A stretch of DNA of 64,000 bases from Apostichopus japonicus (GCF_037975245.1 NC_092571.1:7730501-7794500); one strand, 5' to 3'. Counted from the first letter of the stretch, positions 23,513 through 35,182 are shown. Notes: a model not told the origin generated them from the sequence alone. Numbers and translations: made by a program.

Positions 23513-25200
23513 GATGTTAGCCTGTTAATTTATGGCCAGCCGTTTTCTCTCTTTAAACCATTACCAAACTATGAAACAAAGAGGGTGTAGCAGGGAGGGA
23601 GGTGGTTAGGTAGGGAGGAGGTTAGGTACATGGGAGGCAGACCCCCACTTTTTGCTACACTTATTTCACAGTGAAGATGACTTTATGTGCCCCCCTCCCC
23701 ATTGGAGATAAAAGTTTCAGAAAAGAGAGATCGATACAGAATGTTCAAGTAAGTTACTTGGTAGTGCACTCCTTTCCCCACTTTGCTTTACCCCCCCCCC
23801 CCCCATTGAAAAATGGGCTCCGTCTTCCCTGTATAGTGTGCTATTATTTTACCAAAATATGACAATATTTGTACTTGGTTCATCAAAAATATCGGTATTT
23901 CTATTCTTTATATTTCATGCCTCTATTGTTGCACGTTTTTATTTGTTACTTAATGCTTTTTGAGTAATTAAGGGGTATAGTTTTCTCCATTTTCATGCTA
24001 GGAAAATCACGAGTACATGTATGCTAATATAGAAAAGGAACTGAAAGACATCAATACACTTTCAATTTTATTGAAAATAATAGCTGAAATATGCAGAGAA
24101 ATATTGGAACAAAACATTAACTGTACGTTAAGAAAGAGATATCAAGTATCAAAAATTCAGTGCATAGGCCTATAATAGGTCAACTTTGATCTTAACGAAG
24201 ATCAATTATATTTAAAGGTTTATATGTATAAAAGTTCATATGGTAAATGGAAATGAAATGTAGTAATATTGAATTATTGATGAATACAATTATCATATAG
24301 TAAAGAGTTTTGAAGAACAACCGACACATTTTTCAATCATTAATTATAATTATTCTGATTTGTAATTCTGTTTGTTATATTGAAAGGGATATGCCATCAA
24401 AATGGAATACAGCTGCAAAGTTTGGAAAGAATATCATTGGAAGAAATTTGCTATGCTTAATAAAAAAAGTCAATTATTTAATTAATATAAATTGATTGAA
24501 TACCCCCATTATATAATTGCAGAAAAATGTGATGAAAGAAAATTATTAAATATTTTTTGCATATCAAATATTGTGCATATCAAAGGAATTGGAAATTTCA
24601 AGCATTTATATTAATTTCAGTAAGTATAAGCATTTCAATTAATTGGACAGAAAATTTAATATGAATGATAAAATATAAAATGGAACCTGTTTTTTAAACA
24701 CCAAGTTTGACAATAATAACAATAACATCAAATAATAACATTCATTTATAAAAAGTTTTTTATAACAACGATGAATCTGAAATTTATTGCACAACGAAAA
24801 TGCATTATGCACCAGTATTTTTAGACTAACATTTATTAATAACCTGGCAAGATACGTACGCAGCGGTAAAAAAATGACTTTCAAAAAAGAATGAATGAAA
24901 ATAGAAAAATAATATATATTGAGGTGTAAAGTTTATTGCCAGTATTTGTTCAGGAATGTAGAAGTAAAATAATTGCCAGTAGATTACTAAAAACTGGAAA
25001 AATAGAAACAAATGAAAAAGAATTTTAAAAAGAAAAATAGGTGTGGAAGAATAAGCCCCTTATTGACTTCGCGCAGTGTTCGAAATCTGTGGGAAAAAAA
25101 TCAGAATTTGCTATGATAAAACCCGTAAAACCCATTTCAAACAGTGCTTATGCCCCCCCCCCCCCCACCTTACAATTCTCTGAATGTGCCCCTCAATGAA

Positions 25201-25632
25201 CTACTTTTCCATGCAATGGTCGCACTGCCATTCCAGTTCACTCAGCTCAGTGTCAGACAGCTCTGCTGCATCCATTATGTCTGTGCATTCCTTGTGGAAC
25301 CATCTCTCACAAAATTCGCAACCAATCCAGTTATCATCGTCGTCCTCGTACGGCTTCTTACATTTTGCACACATGTTTTCATCAATTTCTCTCTGCTCAT
25401 CTACTTCCTCGGTGGTGCGTTTTCTTTGTGGTGTCTTCTTTGTGGCTTCATTCTTTGCCTTCTTTGCAGCTCTTTTTTTCACGGTTTATTCGCTTCCGTG
25501 TTTCTTCGATTTCTTTTTCCCTCTTTTTATCCTCCAAGTACTGAATAAATACTTTGCCGGATATGGCATGAGGGAGCGGCTTACGTTTTTCATTTTGGGG
25601 GCGACCTGGTTGAGCGGTGGGGTATCTCAAGT
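25201..25632 (-). pseudogene. Frameshifted C-terminal tail of the transposase with a PHD finger
   Basis: Two frames follow the DDE exon. The first (about 25451-25632) is a charged, coiled-coil-like linker with ISGKVFIQYLEDKKREKEIE. It breaks in an A7 run near 25472-25480. The second (25201-25482) is a PHD finger with the C4HC3 pattern: CAKC, GCEFC, HKEC, then CDHC near the end, plus the usual aromatic WFH. PHD fingers bind histone H3 tails, and such tails are known on some invertebrate pogo-like transposases. Two indels separate it from the catalytic exon. Homopolymer sequencing error is an alternative for the second one. Confidence 0.8.
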
Positions 25633-26909
25633 GCTTAAAACAAGTGCCTCACTTACGTTTGTTCGCTTTTTCGCCGCTGGAGATGGAGTAGTGATGGCGT
25701 GGTGATGGTCGTCAATGGTATTGCTACTAGTTGCTGCCTGGAAGTTATCGGTATTTATACCAGTTGCTGCCTGGACTTCATCAGTGGTGTTGCTACCAGT
25801 TGCTGCCTGGATGTTGTTGGTGTTGCTACCATCAGCTTGGAGTTTAATTTTTTTCCATGCGTTGTATAAGGTATCAGTGTCAAAATCGTAGCCTTCGTTT
25901 AGGCGTCGCTTGAATAGCCATACCTTTTCTTCCGTCATGGATTCTTCTAACACTCTCAGTGCCGTCTCATATGCTGTACTCTTCTTGGCGATACTGCATC
26001 CTGCTGCAAGGACGGCTGTCGTACCTGTTTGGGGTGTAGAGTCAGGACTCTTAAGAAAGATACTTGATGGTATCAGCTTGTCCCTGTCAAATCTGCCAGA
26101 GTCCAGAGGGAAAAGACCAGCTGATTCGAAACCGTTATTTGCGTTTTTCACCGTACTGGCGCTTTTCCATGCCCCCGCGAATACTGATGCAAACTGCATT
26201 TTAGTTATAGTCTGACCTACATGGTTTGCTTTCCATGTTTTGGTGTGTATCTTCCATGCAGATTTGAGGCTCTTAAAAAGTGATAAATCACATGGCTGCA
26301 ATACGTGTGAGGAATGTGCCGGTAAGCAATAAAGGATCACCTCATTTTCGGCACAGAAGGTGGCCGTAGCGTAAGTCACATGAGACGAGTGGCCGTCAAT
26401 GAAGAGGACTATATCAAAAGGTATCTTCTTTTGCTGCACCTCCGGAACAAAGTGGTTAGTAATCCACTCATAGAAGACCTCACTGTTCATCCAGCCATTT
26501 CCGATTCTCCCAACACACCACGTGTCAGGGGCACCGTCGAGTGGATTGTACCGAAATCTGGTGTTTGGAAAAATCAGCATAGGTTCGATGTAGAAACCAG
26601 CCGCATTCATCTGGTGCTTATCACTGTTACTAAACTGGTACACATTTTTGGTTCCTCGTGGGGCGAGAACCTTCTCTGCTTTTCCTACCAGCGGAAAACC
26701 GCTCTCGTCACAGTTGAACAGACGACGGGGATCACTAAGGATTTCTTTACCATCTATTATTTCATCAGATGCCATGAATTCTTCAAACTTTGCAAACCAC
26801 TCTTCCAGTTTACTGCTACTTAGCATTGCCCTTTCCTTCCCCAGAGCCTCGCCTGCCCTCTCCGAAATTTTCGGGTGACGTCTCATAAACGCTCTTACCC
26901 ACTGAGGAC
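25627..26909 (-). CDS. Pogo-like transposase, exon 2 (DDE catalytic domain)
   Basis: From the splice acceptor the frame reads GPQWVRAFMRRHP and runs 427 codons to a stop at 25627-25629. Counting from the internal ATG at 26886, the catalytic acids are D60 (RLFNCDESGFP), D164 (VLFIDGHSSHVT) and D200 (VLQPCDLSLFKSLK). All three are present, with 35 residues between the second and third. This cut-and-paste domain integrates the element. The C-terminal part has a four-fold repeat of about 13 residues (QAATGSNT and variants). The frame stops where a +1/-1 shift would continue into LRYPTAQPGRP and the PHD tail, so the full enzyme is broken. Confidence 0.9.
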
Positions 26910-27025
26910 CTGAAAAAGAAGAATTAGTTTATTAATATTAGACTGAAAATGTGTTGTGAATCTTCTTGAAGTTTAAGATCTCTATATTTCATTGACTTTC
27001 TCCACCCACTCCCTCGTCTAGTTAC

Positions 27026-27374
27026 CTGGCATATTGTCTTTGAACGGGTTTTTTCTCCCATCGTCATCAAGTATTTTCTTGACCGTTAGACATAGCTCTC
27101 TTCTGGTTTGGCCATAGCCTATCTTTGACATACTTAATAACCATTTTTCCAACCACGTCTCTTCTTCAGGTGTCATTACTGGTTTTGGCCCCTGTGTAGT
27201 ATAGACGGGACGTCTGCCACTCAACTTATCCAGCAGGGTCGTCTTGGGAATGTTGTACTGTTTTGAAGTAGCTCTAACACTATTGCCCCCATTTTGTATT
27301 TTATTTAAGGCCTCTACCAGATTTTCTTGTGAATAGGCCCTGTAGGGAGGTCGTGGCCTTCGAGCTCTCAACAT
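27026..27374 (-). CDS. Pogo-like transposase, exon 1 (Psq-type helix-turn-helix)
   Basis: The exon begins with a true ATG (27372-27374) and reads MLRARRPRPPYRAYSQENLV. A Psq/CENP-B-type helix-turn-helix follows at residues about 12-55, with key words ALNKIQNGGNSVRATSKQY and IPKTTLLDKLSG. This domain binds transposon ends. The continuation (EEETWLEKWLLSMSKIGYG) resembles the second DNA-binding helix bundle of the family. The exon ends NMPG, where the donor CCAG|GTAAC joins in frame to the acceptor at 26909 and restores the usual P..WVRAFMRRHP motif. Without splicing the frame ends at once, so the 116-bp intron (26910-27025) is well supported. Confidence 0.85.
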
Positions 27375-28538
27375 CTAAGAATACAATATATAAAAGAATT
27401 GCTCAATTATATTATATAATGGATATTACTATGATTGTCTTCATCATAAATTTCATAAAAAATAGTACATCACGTTTGTGTTGCAATTGGAGGGGGGAAT
27501 TTGGGGAGGGGAGGGGGGGCTGGGGATGACACTCTATTTATCAATTTTTGCGGAATACAATTTGAAGAGAATGTAACCTCGAAAAACCTTTCGGATAATA
27601 CTCCATACTAATTCATACCGTTGATAACAATCAACAAAACGTGTGGCCATTCTAGAATACCTAGCAGTTTAAAATAACTATATGATTCACATCATGATCC
27701 TAAATCAATATTTAACATGTGAAATTAGTTCATTGAGTTTGCTTTATCCTAAAAAGTTCTTAACTTAGTAGGAAATTAACTGTTTTCGAATGGTCGAATA
27801 AAATACACGATGTATTTTTATGGTTTAAGTATTCGACCGCACAAATTTTACTGCGGTCAAATATTGGATAGCTCCATAATTTTATAATCTATTATTCGAC
27901 CTCCTACCAAAGTAGAGGGCGACAATCATTTCACTGAGTTTTCTTGGCGGCAACAGACGTATTTAAACTAGATCGTAATTGTGACGAATTTTCATGCTTA
28001 AAAACGGGTGTTGGCGGGTAAAAGGAGGTACTAACTAACCATAAATTCTTACAACACAATTTAAGAAAAGCTAGTGAGTGAAAAGTTGTACATATCTCGA
28101 GTATTTCAGATCCAAAAAATTCTTGTTTTTCGCGCAACTGGGTAACACTGGTAAGTGATATGAAGGCAACGGTTATAGCTGTACTGTGTTGTACGAGTAT
28201 ATATATAAATTTGGCTGCTTACGTATATTACGTAATGATTACTAATTAGCGGACGAATAGTGGATATAGGTCGAATAATGTGCACGTTACCCCTGGATGG
28301 AAAAAAAAATTGGGGGAAATACTTGGTTCTCAGGCAAAAGTGTACGTCTGGTTGGTCATTTTCAAGCCCAAGAAGTGCCATTTCCCGTGATCTGGGGGGT
28401 ATCAAAACCAGAAATTTTCTTGTACGCTCCGCGCCAACTGATGGTGGCGCTCCGCTTAGATAGTAATTCGCGCCCCCCGGGTTAGAAAATCCTGGATACG
28501 CGCCTGGTATATAGGCCTAGGCTAGGCCTAGTAATAAT

Positions 28539-30884
28539 TAGGGCTGTGTCATTCCGGTTAATTCACTAACCGGTTAACCGCTTCTATTAACCGAACGGTT
28601 AACGTTTAAACGTAACCCGTGTTGTTGCCTCAAAATAAGCGCCGAATATCAGAGTTATATAGCTCAGATTATAATTCCGAAAGAGCGCCACCACTTTTGA
28701 TGCGGAAGTACATTCTCAAAATAGCGCTGCAAGTATCGTTTTTTCGTAACGCGTATGTCAAGAATTTGGTTGTATTTGCTTAGTTTTGACGATCGTTGCA
28801 TTGAAAAAGACGAATCGCGCGTTTTCATGAAGTTTTAAACAGATTTTTGTTTCTCTTTCAGTTCATCGGTAACTGTTACAGAGATATTTGAAGCAAATAT
28901 GTCCTCGTTAATTGCGTAGCCCCTACTGTAACAGCGCAGGCATTGTATGGCAGTTATAAGCCTAATATTACTAGGCCTACTTAATATTGGCATTGTGTAT
29001 TGAACTTAGCGATCATATGGAGTGTTGGACTACAAGGCTTTCACCAGCTAGGCCAAGGTTAGGAAAGTTGGTTGTTAGGAAGCGATTACTACAGAAGTGT
29101 ACGGTAGTAGGGCTAGGCCTACGCAATTACAAGTACAACAATGGGTCACAGATATATTGAATTTGTGCATTGTGGCGGGGTAGGCAGAGGGTTGGGGGAA
29201 GTGTGGAAAACATTGTAAAATTTCCCGCGAACACCCTGTCGATTTCCCGCCGGAGTTCGCGCAGCAAACACAATTAGCACGCGTAGCATAATGGCGTGGG
29301 GTAGTCCCCCGGTGGGGTCATGTGGTGGAACCCCTTGTGGGGGTCCAGGGTAACGTTAACGCCCCGGAAAATTTGGCGCGTCTGTCGATAAAATATTCGC
29401 AGCTGTGGATGCAAAATACTGACAACTTTTTTAATTTAAATTGTCACGAAACTGATGAAAATTTTGAAATGACAAGTTAGAATAGCCATATTTTGTTATA
29501 AAATGAAAAGAGATCTATCTGTCTTACAATCATTAAAAAGTTTAACTTAAAAAAAACATGCGATTTTATGAAACAACGTTCGGCAAAGCCCCATTCCTAG
29601 ACTGCCTAACAATAGCTTGCACTATACTACAACTACGGTAGGCTACATTTTCCAAGGTACCATGCCAAACAACTGTGAGCCCATCCCCTGTCTAACACCT
29701 GTTGTTAACAATTTTTTGGGCATGTTGCCAAGGAACGTTTCATGGTCTAGAATTAATAAGGTCAGTCAGTAAAGGTTCGGTTAAGTTATGAGAATTATTA
29801 TCTTAGACGTTTAAGAAAAGTAGGTAAAATATGATCCCCGTAACAGCTAGGTAAGTAAAACAGGCAACTGACTCCTCCGCATGAACAAAACAATCGATCC
29901 ACATGATACATGAAAGTAAACCTTGTAATCACATGTTTAAGGCCACATGGCACGATTAACTAAATGCTTAATATTGTTTCCATGTTCTTGTAGAAAACGT
30001 AAACTTCGCAATATACAATTAGTTGTGTTTTTGTAGTTACGTGAGATCCGTAACCGACGAGGTGGTTAGGCTATTTGCTATACACTAAACTATGGTAGGA
30101 TATTATTTTCTCCGTAATTTTGGAAATTCTAGAAAATACTTTTTCGCCGCTTAACACCAGATGTGTTCTTACGTTTTATTAATAATTGGGTGTACTAGAG
30201 CCTTGTTTACATGACATTAGTTGCATTTAGAACGATATGCCAGTTTCGCGTGAATTTTTCGAAAGTTTTTTGCTCGATCTTTCGTAAAATTTGAAAGGTG
30301 TACCAACTTACTTTTCGTATACAACTGGTTATTTCTCTACTGATTTTCAGAGTTTTTTTTAGTCAAGTGTATACGTTGTGCATTGAGAATAAACTTATCG
30401 CGAATGCAAGAAAACGATGCGGGGATTTCCAGCAGACAAATGTTTTCTTTGTGGGATTACTGAGTCTGTTGAATGGAATCCCGCACCTTAGAGGGAACAC
30501 TGAACTGAAATTACATCATAATAAAGAAAACGTTTACTGCTTAAATACAATATAAATTTGAAAGGATTAGATGCAGACTCGCCACGTTGTCGAACGGGGT
30601 AACAATAGGCGCTTCACGGGTCTCATACCGCTTGATAATCCCTTCAATCGTACCGCCAATCTTAAAAATCTTTTGTATGGATGCGTGATAAAGTTTGCAA
30701 TTGTTATGTGATTTTCGGCAAGCAAATGTTGCGGTCTATTTCGGGAATAAAGTGATGTGAAGACGCGCCGTTGCGACTGCGTAATTGGCATTACAAAAAC
30801 GGTTAAACTTATACGATGTACGGCGGACGTTTATCCGGCCGTTCGGTCGGTTAACCGGTTAACCGTTTAACCGTTACAGCCCTA
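28539..30884. mobile_element. hAT-like element, 2346 bp, with 8-bp target duplication
   Basis: The terminal TAGGGCTGTG... and ...CAGCCCTA are inverted repeats, flanked by a perfect GTAATAAT at 28531-28538 and 30885-30892. Words built on CCGGTTAACCG cluster in the subterminal 60 bp on both sides. The interior shows no recognisable transposase (the frames at 30298-30555 and 30567-30791 have no motif), so it is nonautonomous. It sits 32 bp from the end of the composite element. Confidence 0.9.
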
Positions 30885-30892
30885 GTAATAAT

Positions 30893-32846
30893 AGACTAGT
30901 ACAAATCAGCCTTAACTTAGACCTACGCTAGGTCCACTGTACTAACGGAGTAAAGTTAGATCGAACACAGTGGCGTACCAAAATTCATATTATTATCATT
31001 TAAATATTATCATTAAATACTTACTAAATAAATAGACTTACCGCTTTCTTTTACTGGCGAGTTGGATTTGGTAAATATGGAACGCAAATACCAATATTCT
31101 GCTGCACTAGATCTATCTAAGTGTGGAGAGTTGGGTTTGGTGTGCTTTTTACGTGACCTGCCATGCGGGATACAAAACGTCACGGGTGGTACGAGCACGT
31201 GCACAGTCTAGACGGAAATACACGCAGCGCTGCAGGCTTGCACAGCAGTTCTATTGATTTTTACCCCAAACATCCAGCATATCGACAAGCGCTCGTCCAA
31301 TCACAATAGGAATCATAAATTCAACCAATGACATTGCCTTATTACTGCATGATCACCGTGTGTTTTTATCTAATTATCATAAAGACAGGGAGTTGAATTT
31401 AAAAGTACAGGTCACGATACAAAATAATAACACTATATTCACCGATGTAATTGAGCAAATGGTTACGTCTACATCGCAATACCTTTAAGTACCATGCCCT
31501 GTATTAAAAATCACCTAAAAAATTACGGAAAACGTACCAAAAGTATGTTTTCTGATCATTTTAAAATGTTATCAATAAGTAACATTTAAGTGTCATCTTG
31601 TGATGTACGCTACGATGAAATTTCACATCAAACAGACATTTGGGTAAAAACTAGTAGGCATTTAAAGAGCCCTCAGACTGAAAACGATTGGTGTGAGATA
31701 ATCTCCATATATGTAATATATGGAGATAAATATACTACACATAGATGAATATACGCACTATGACCCTATGATGTCATACTACAACACAGACAACAATATA
31801 TTGTATTGCTACCCGTAGTATGCCTATCCATACCACTGATCTACACTAACAGATCAGTGATCCATACACACATTGCTCGTTGCTATACATAGTTATGACT
31901 TTCAATTGACTGTTAAATTCGTTACGTTTTATTTATTCAATTTTTATTTGGACACAAGTCACTACTATACTTTGTCAGAATATTCTTCTTGATTTAGGTA
32001 CTAATTTAGAATCCGTAACATCCGATATCCGACAGGCTAAAAGAGGGCGCTCTTTTTGATGGGATGGGCGTTTTCGGATTCTCTAAAGTCAGGCCTTGAT
32101 TTATTTTTACTTCCTGATCTGAATCAGTTTCTTAGGACAGTTTTGCGCAGAACTCCGATTGTGACACTGTGGAAAACTACCAGGAATTTCCACGGTAGAA
32201 GTCATGGTAGGAATTGTGTGTAGGCTTATACTTCCATGAACCAATCACTCGTCACGGCAGAGACATCTATTGTTTACATGGTAAGTCAGATCATGGAGGT
32301 AAAAACAGATGTTTTTACCTCCATGGTCAGATGATTACATTACCATCCAACCTAACTAACTGTATCAGGTTTACATGTAGCCCTATATATTGGCTTACAA
32401 CGTAGATCTTCACTTCATGCATGTGATAACACAAGTTGATCTGTTGTAAACGATGAATTTCGACTTCTTTGAGGGTTGACACAAAAAACTGACCTAAAAC
32501 ATTTATATTCTGTGATATTCGTACCACAGGTTCCATACAGTTAATGATTTGTAATCAACAATAGGTCTTTTTTTTTTAATAACATATGTTTTGTTAATTT
32601 TCAACAAAAAGGGCATTTAATATAATTAACAACAAGCCATTTATCATTATGAAAATGGGACAGGTTACCTAACCCTCCTGCCCCCTAATGGCGGGAATTT
32701 GTTTTATGAAAAAGAAAGCAGCACGGTTTTTTTTTAAATATTTTTCTTTGGGAGGGGGGGGGGGAATAGGAAAGCAGTCAATGGGATTTGTTACATTCTT
32801 TTTCCATTTTTCTCCCTCAGATCACAACTGACGTAAATATAGGAAA
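30893..32846. promoter_or_regulatory. Upstream region of the death-domain gene
   Basis: No coding exon supported. A CpG-richer stretch lies near 31140-31220. A kappaB-like GGAATTTCCA is at 32183-32192. A perfect hairpin is at 32292-32325. Palindromic AT words lie near 31700-31730. An acceptor (ctccctcag) at 32820 precedes 26 bp of 5' UTR before the ATG at 32847, so a noncoding first exon and the promoter must lie further upstream. Its place is not identifiable by eye. Confidence 0.35.
32292..32325. other. Perfect 34-bp hairpin
   Basis: The 16-bp arm CATGGAGGTAAAAACA, a 2-base loop, then the exact inverse arm. No terminator or element context is evident. Confidence 0.8.
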
Positions 32847-32909
32847 ATGGCAGGTAGCGATGTGCAAGACCAAGACATTACTGCAGTAGCTTCTAAATCC
32901 CTTCTACTG
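32847..32909 (+). CDS. Death-domain gene, first coding exon
   Basis: After an acceptor (ccctcag at 32812-32820 region) and a short leader, an ATG opens a 21-codon frame MAGSDVQDQDITAVASKSLL, ending in CTG before GTTTGA, a weak donor. It ends in phase 0, which matches the phase-0 start of the death-domain exon at 34925, and the joined peptide supplies the missing first helix of the domain. There is no signal peptide, so the product is cytosolic. The intron (32910-34924) contains a complete hAT-like MITE (33113-34454). Confidence 0.65.
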
Positions 32910-33112
32910 GTTTGATAATTGATTCCTCGTTTCCTTATTTTTATTTATCACTCATTTCTCAACTTCTTTATATTCAATTCTTTCACCCAAATATATGACG
33001 TATATCATGTGTTCTGTTGAGAACCGTAGAGTATGGACACGTTACTTACTTAAAGCATGGAACACTCTTAATTCAAGGGATCAGCTTACAAGTGTGGCCT
33101 GAGCCACGTGAG

Positions 33113-34454
33113 CATGGGCGGGATTACAGGGGGGCAAGAGGGGGCATTTGCCCCCCACTTTTCCCCAAATCTTAGTTCACTTTTTTGTCGTTTTGCAGAC
33201 AAATGTGCACAACCCTAATCGAAATTATTCCCCCACAACAGCTCTATCAAATAGGCCTATTTGTTTCGAATTTAAGTCGAATTTGTGTTTAAGATCGTAA
33301 CATGTAGCATGCAGAATAACTGGAGCTGGAGCTAGCACATGGTTCGCAGCACAGGTTAGGAATCCTGGAGCTAACACACTAGCGATTCAATTCTGCATGT
33401 GATGAATCCGTGGCATGTGCTACAGTGCTAGCTTCAGAAATTGATTTTCAACGTTGCTGCTCTACTGAGCGCATTGAATAACTAAATCCAGAGAAACGAT
33501 TTAAAAAAGCCAGATTTGCATATTGGGTATATCAATAATCAAATTCAAAACACTGACACATGACACCCCCCCCCCCCGGTGTCATTCAACAATATGCAAT
33601 GGCAATGCCGATGTAATTTCTTTACTGCTCGAAATCACCCCTCCTCGACTTCAGTGGCGACGGAACTGGTGGACTTGAGGGGCTTATCCCCCATGAAAAA
33701 AGTGGGGGGGCGGTAAAGGTATGTTCAGCCCCAATATTTGCCAAGTGCTCCAAGAAGTGGGGACCGCGGGGAGAATTTCGAAGTGGGTGTTGAACATATT
33801 CTTGATCCGTCCAAATGCATACTAATAATTTTAGGGGGAAAGAACTGTCGTCTAGATGCGATTTATTGTCACCAGAGGTGTCATTTTTGCTGATCTAGGA
33901 TTTCCTTTTTGCTTAAATTTCGATGCGCCGCGCCAACTGATGGTGGTGCACCGCCTAAATAATGACGTATTAGCTTCAGTTGTACATCACCATATAAGTT
34001 CTTCTATCCGTCCTCCCTAAATTTAAACACGTTCATGAATTGTTTAGATGCAATTTAAAGCCTATATGGGTGTTAATTTTACCGATCTAAGGGTACCATT
34101 CATCGAAAATTTCGACGCGATCCTTGTCAACCGATGATGGCGCTCCGCTTAGATAGTGACGTATAACAAAAGTTGCACATCACCATCTGACCATATGTTC
34201 TACTATCAATCCTCTTCAAATTTTTAAACAATAATTAACTATCTAGATACAAATTGTAGACATGAGATCCATATTTCAAGGATGGGTACATGCAGCTTAG
34301 AGCACTCGGGAAGTGCCGTTTCCGGCCATCTGGAGGGTTTGTAAAGCCCACAAATTTCTTGAACGCTCCGCGCCAACCGATGGTGGCGCTCCGCTTAGAT
34401 AGTCTTGCTGGCAGGTTTGCCCCCCCCACTTTCACAACTCAAATCCCGCCCCTG
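33113..34454. mobile_element. Intronic nonautonomous hAT-like element, 1342 bp
   Basis: It starts CATGGGCGGGATT and ends AATCCCGCCCCTG, with a perfect 8-bp duplication CACGTGAG (33105-33112, 34455-34462). The interior carries three successive diverged copies of the GGTGGCGCTCCGC module (about 33845-33962, 34030-34162, 34255-34405). No coding content. It lies wholly inside the first coding intron of the death-domain gene. Confidence 0.92.
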
Positions 34455-34924
34455 CACGTGAGGGATAAGTTTCTCGATACTTAAATACTGTCAGATTGAT
34501 TTCCTGTTAAGTTTTTACAACAACACGCTCTGTGAACATACCGGGTGTCCTAATCTCCACCCCTCCCACTCCCCTCTCATATCTTGCAGAAGATAGAGTC
34601 ATGACGATAAACTGAGAGTGTATGTGGCCTCACATGATTTCCCTTCCCCTCCACATCTCGCTGCATATGTATAGTCCTATATCATGGGTGTGTGTGTGTG
34701 GGTGCGTTTGCTCTTGTTCTGTAATCTGAATGAGGAATTCCAAGTCCTCAGACTTCATTTCAAAAGATTCACCACATCTTCAGAAGAATTCTTTTGTGAT
34801 AGGCTAATGCTAACGTTAGGGTACGTAGATTCCAACAATGAAATAAACAATAGTCTGAATGTAAAGGAGACCTATATGTGTGTGTGTTTGAAATGTGTTT
34901 CATGCCAATTATCTCAATTTTCAG

Positions 34925-35182
34925 GAGTTGACAGATCAGCTTCAGGAGTGGAAATTCCTTGGAAGACAACTAGGACTGACTGATGGAGAAACTGTTGATA
35001 TTGAACGAGATAACAGAGAGAGCAAAGAAATGAAATATCAGACACTGCTACAATGGAAGCAGAAATTTGGGAAACGAGCAACCATTGGCAAGTTAGCCGA
35101 AGCTCTGAAGAAGGCTGGCAGAACAGATTTAGCAGATTATGTTATGCAAGGTGGATCTGCATCATTCTTTTCAAATAAATAA
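34925..35182 (+). CDS. Death-domain exon
   Basis: The acceptor attttcag opens the frame in phase 0: ELTDQLQEWKFLGRQLGLTD, then ETVDIERDNRESKEM, YQTLLQWKQKFGKRATIGKL, AEALKKAGRTDLADYVMQ. This is a classical death domain: the EWK..GR.LGL.. helix, the LLQWK tryptophan and the L..ALKKAGR.DLA final helix are all present. Such domains assemble by self-association in apoptosis and NF-kappaB pathways. The frame ends SASFFSNK and TAA (35180-35182), with AATAAA overlapping the stop. Alternatively CAAG|GTGGAT at 35148-35149 is a phase-1 donor that would join the domain to the downstream cassette exons. With exon 1 the short form is about 106 residues. Confidence 0.9.
   Translation, partial: ELTDQLQEWKFLGRQLGLTDGETVDIERDNRESKEMKYQTLLQWKQKFGKRATIGKLAEALKKAGRTDLADYVMQGGSASFFSNK

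Larger units (their letters stand above)
23245..28293 (-). mobile_element. Pogo-like (Tc1/mariner superfamily) transposon with PHD-finger transposase, about 5 kb
   Basis: The ends are inverted repeats: left GGGGTAGCGTGCA (23245-23257), right TGCACGTTACCCC (28281-28293). Similarity extends about 25 bp inward to a CGACC word on each side. It splits the composite repeat exactly where 15160 reads ggttatggatgaaaa. Its own genes run on the minus strand: an HTH exon, a DDE exon after a 116-bp intron, and a frameshifted PHD tail. A clean TA duplication is not visible, so one end may have lost bases. ATTCGACC words recur in both subterminal regions. Confidence 0.85.
21507..28506. mobile_element. Composite MITE-family element, split by later insertions
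   Basis: It starts CAGGCGCGTATCC and ends with the exact inverse, GGATACGCGCCTG, flanked by GTATA on both sides (21502-21506, 28507-28511). Without the nested pogo-like element (23245-28293) and the 429-bp insert (22346-22774) it is about 1.5 kb. It contains a long purine tract (21555-21680) and two copies of the GGTGGCGCTCCGC module (22173-22195, 28442-28464). Related copies lie at 14650-15300 and within 54244-56192. A further short insert may lie near 21760-22244. Confidence 0.7.

Noticed and set aside
25144-26878. Plus-strand open frames opposite the pogo-like transposase
   Set aside because: Shadows of the minus-strand transposase, whose catalytic and PHD motifs are clear.
31013-31204. 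Minus-strand frame near a CpG-richer stretch
   Set aside because: No domain recognised, and part of it (31145-31186) is shared with a dispersed repeat at 18468-18509.
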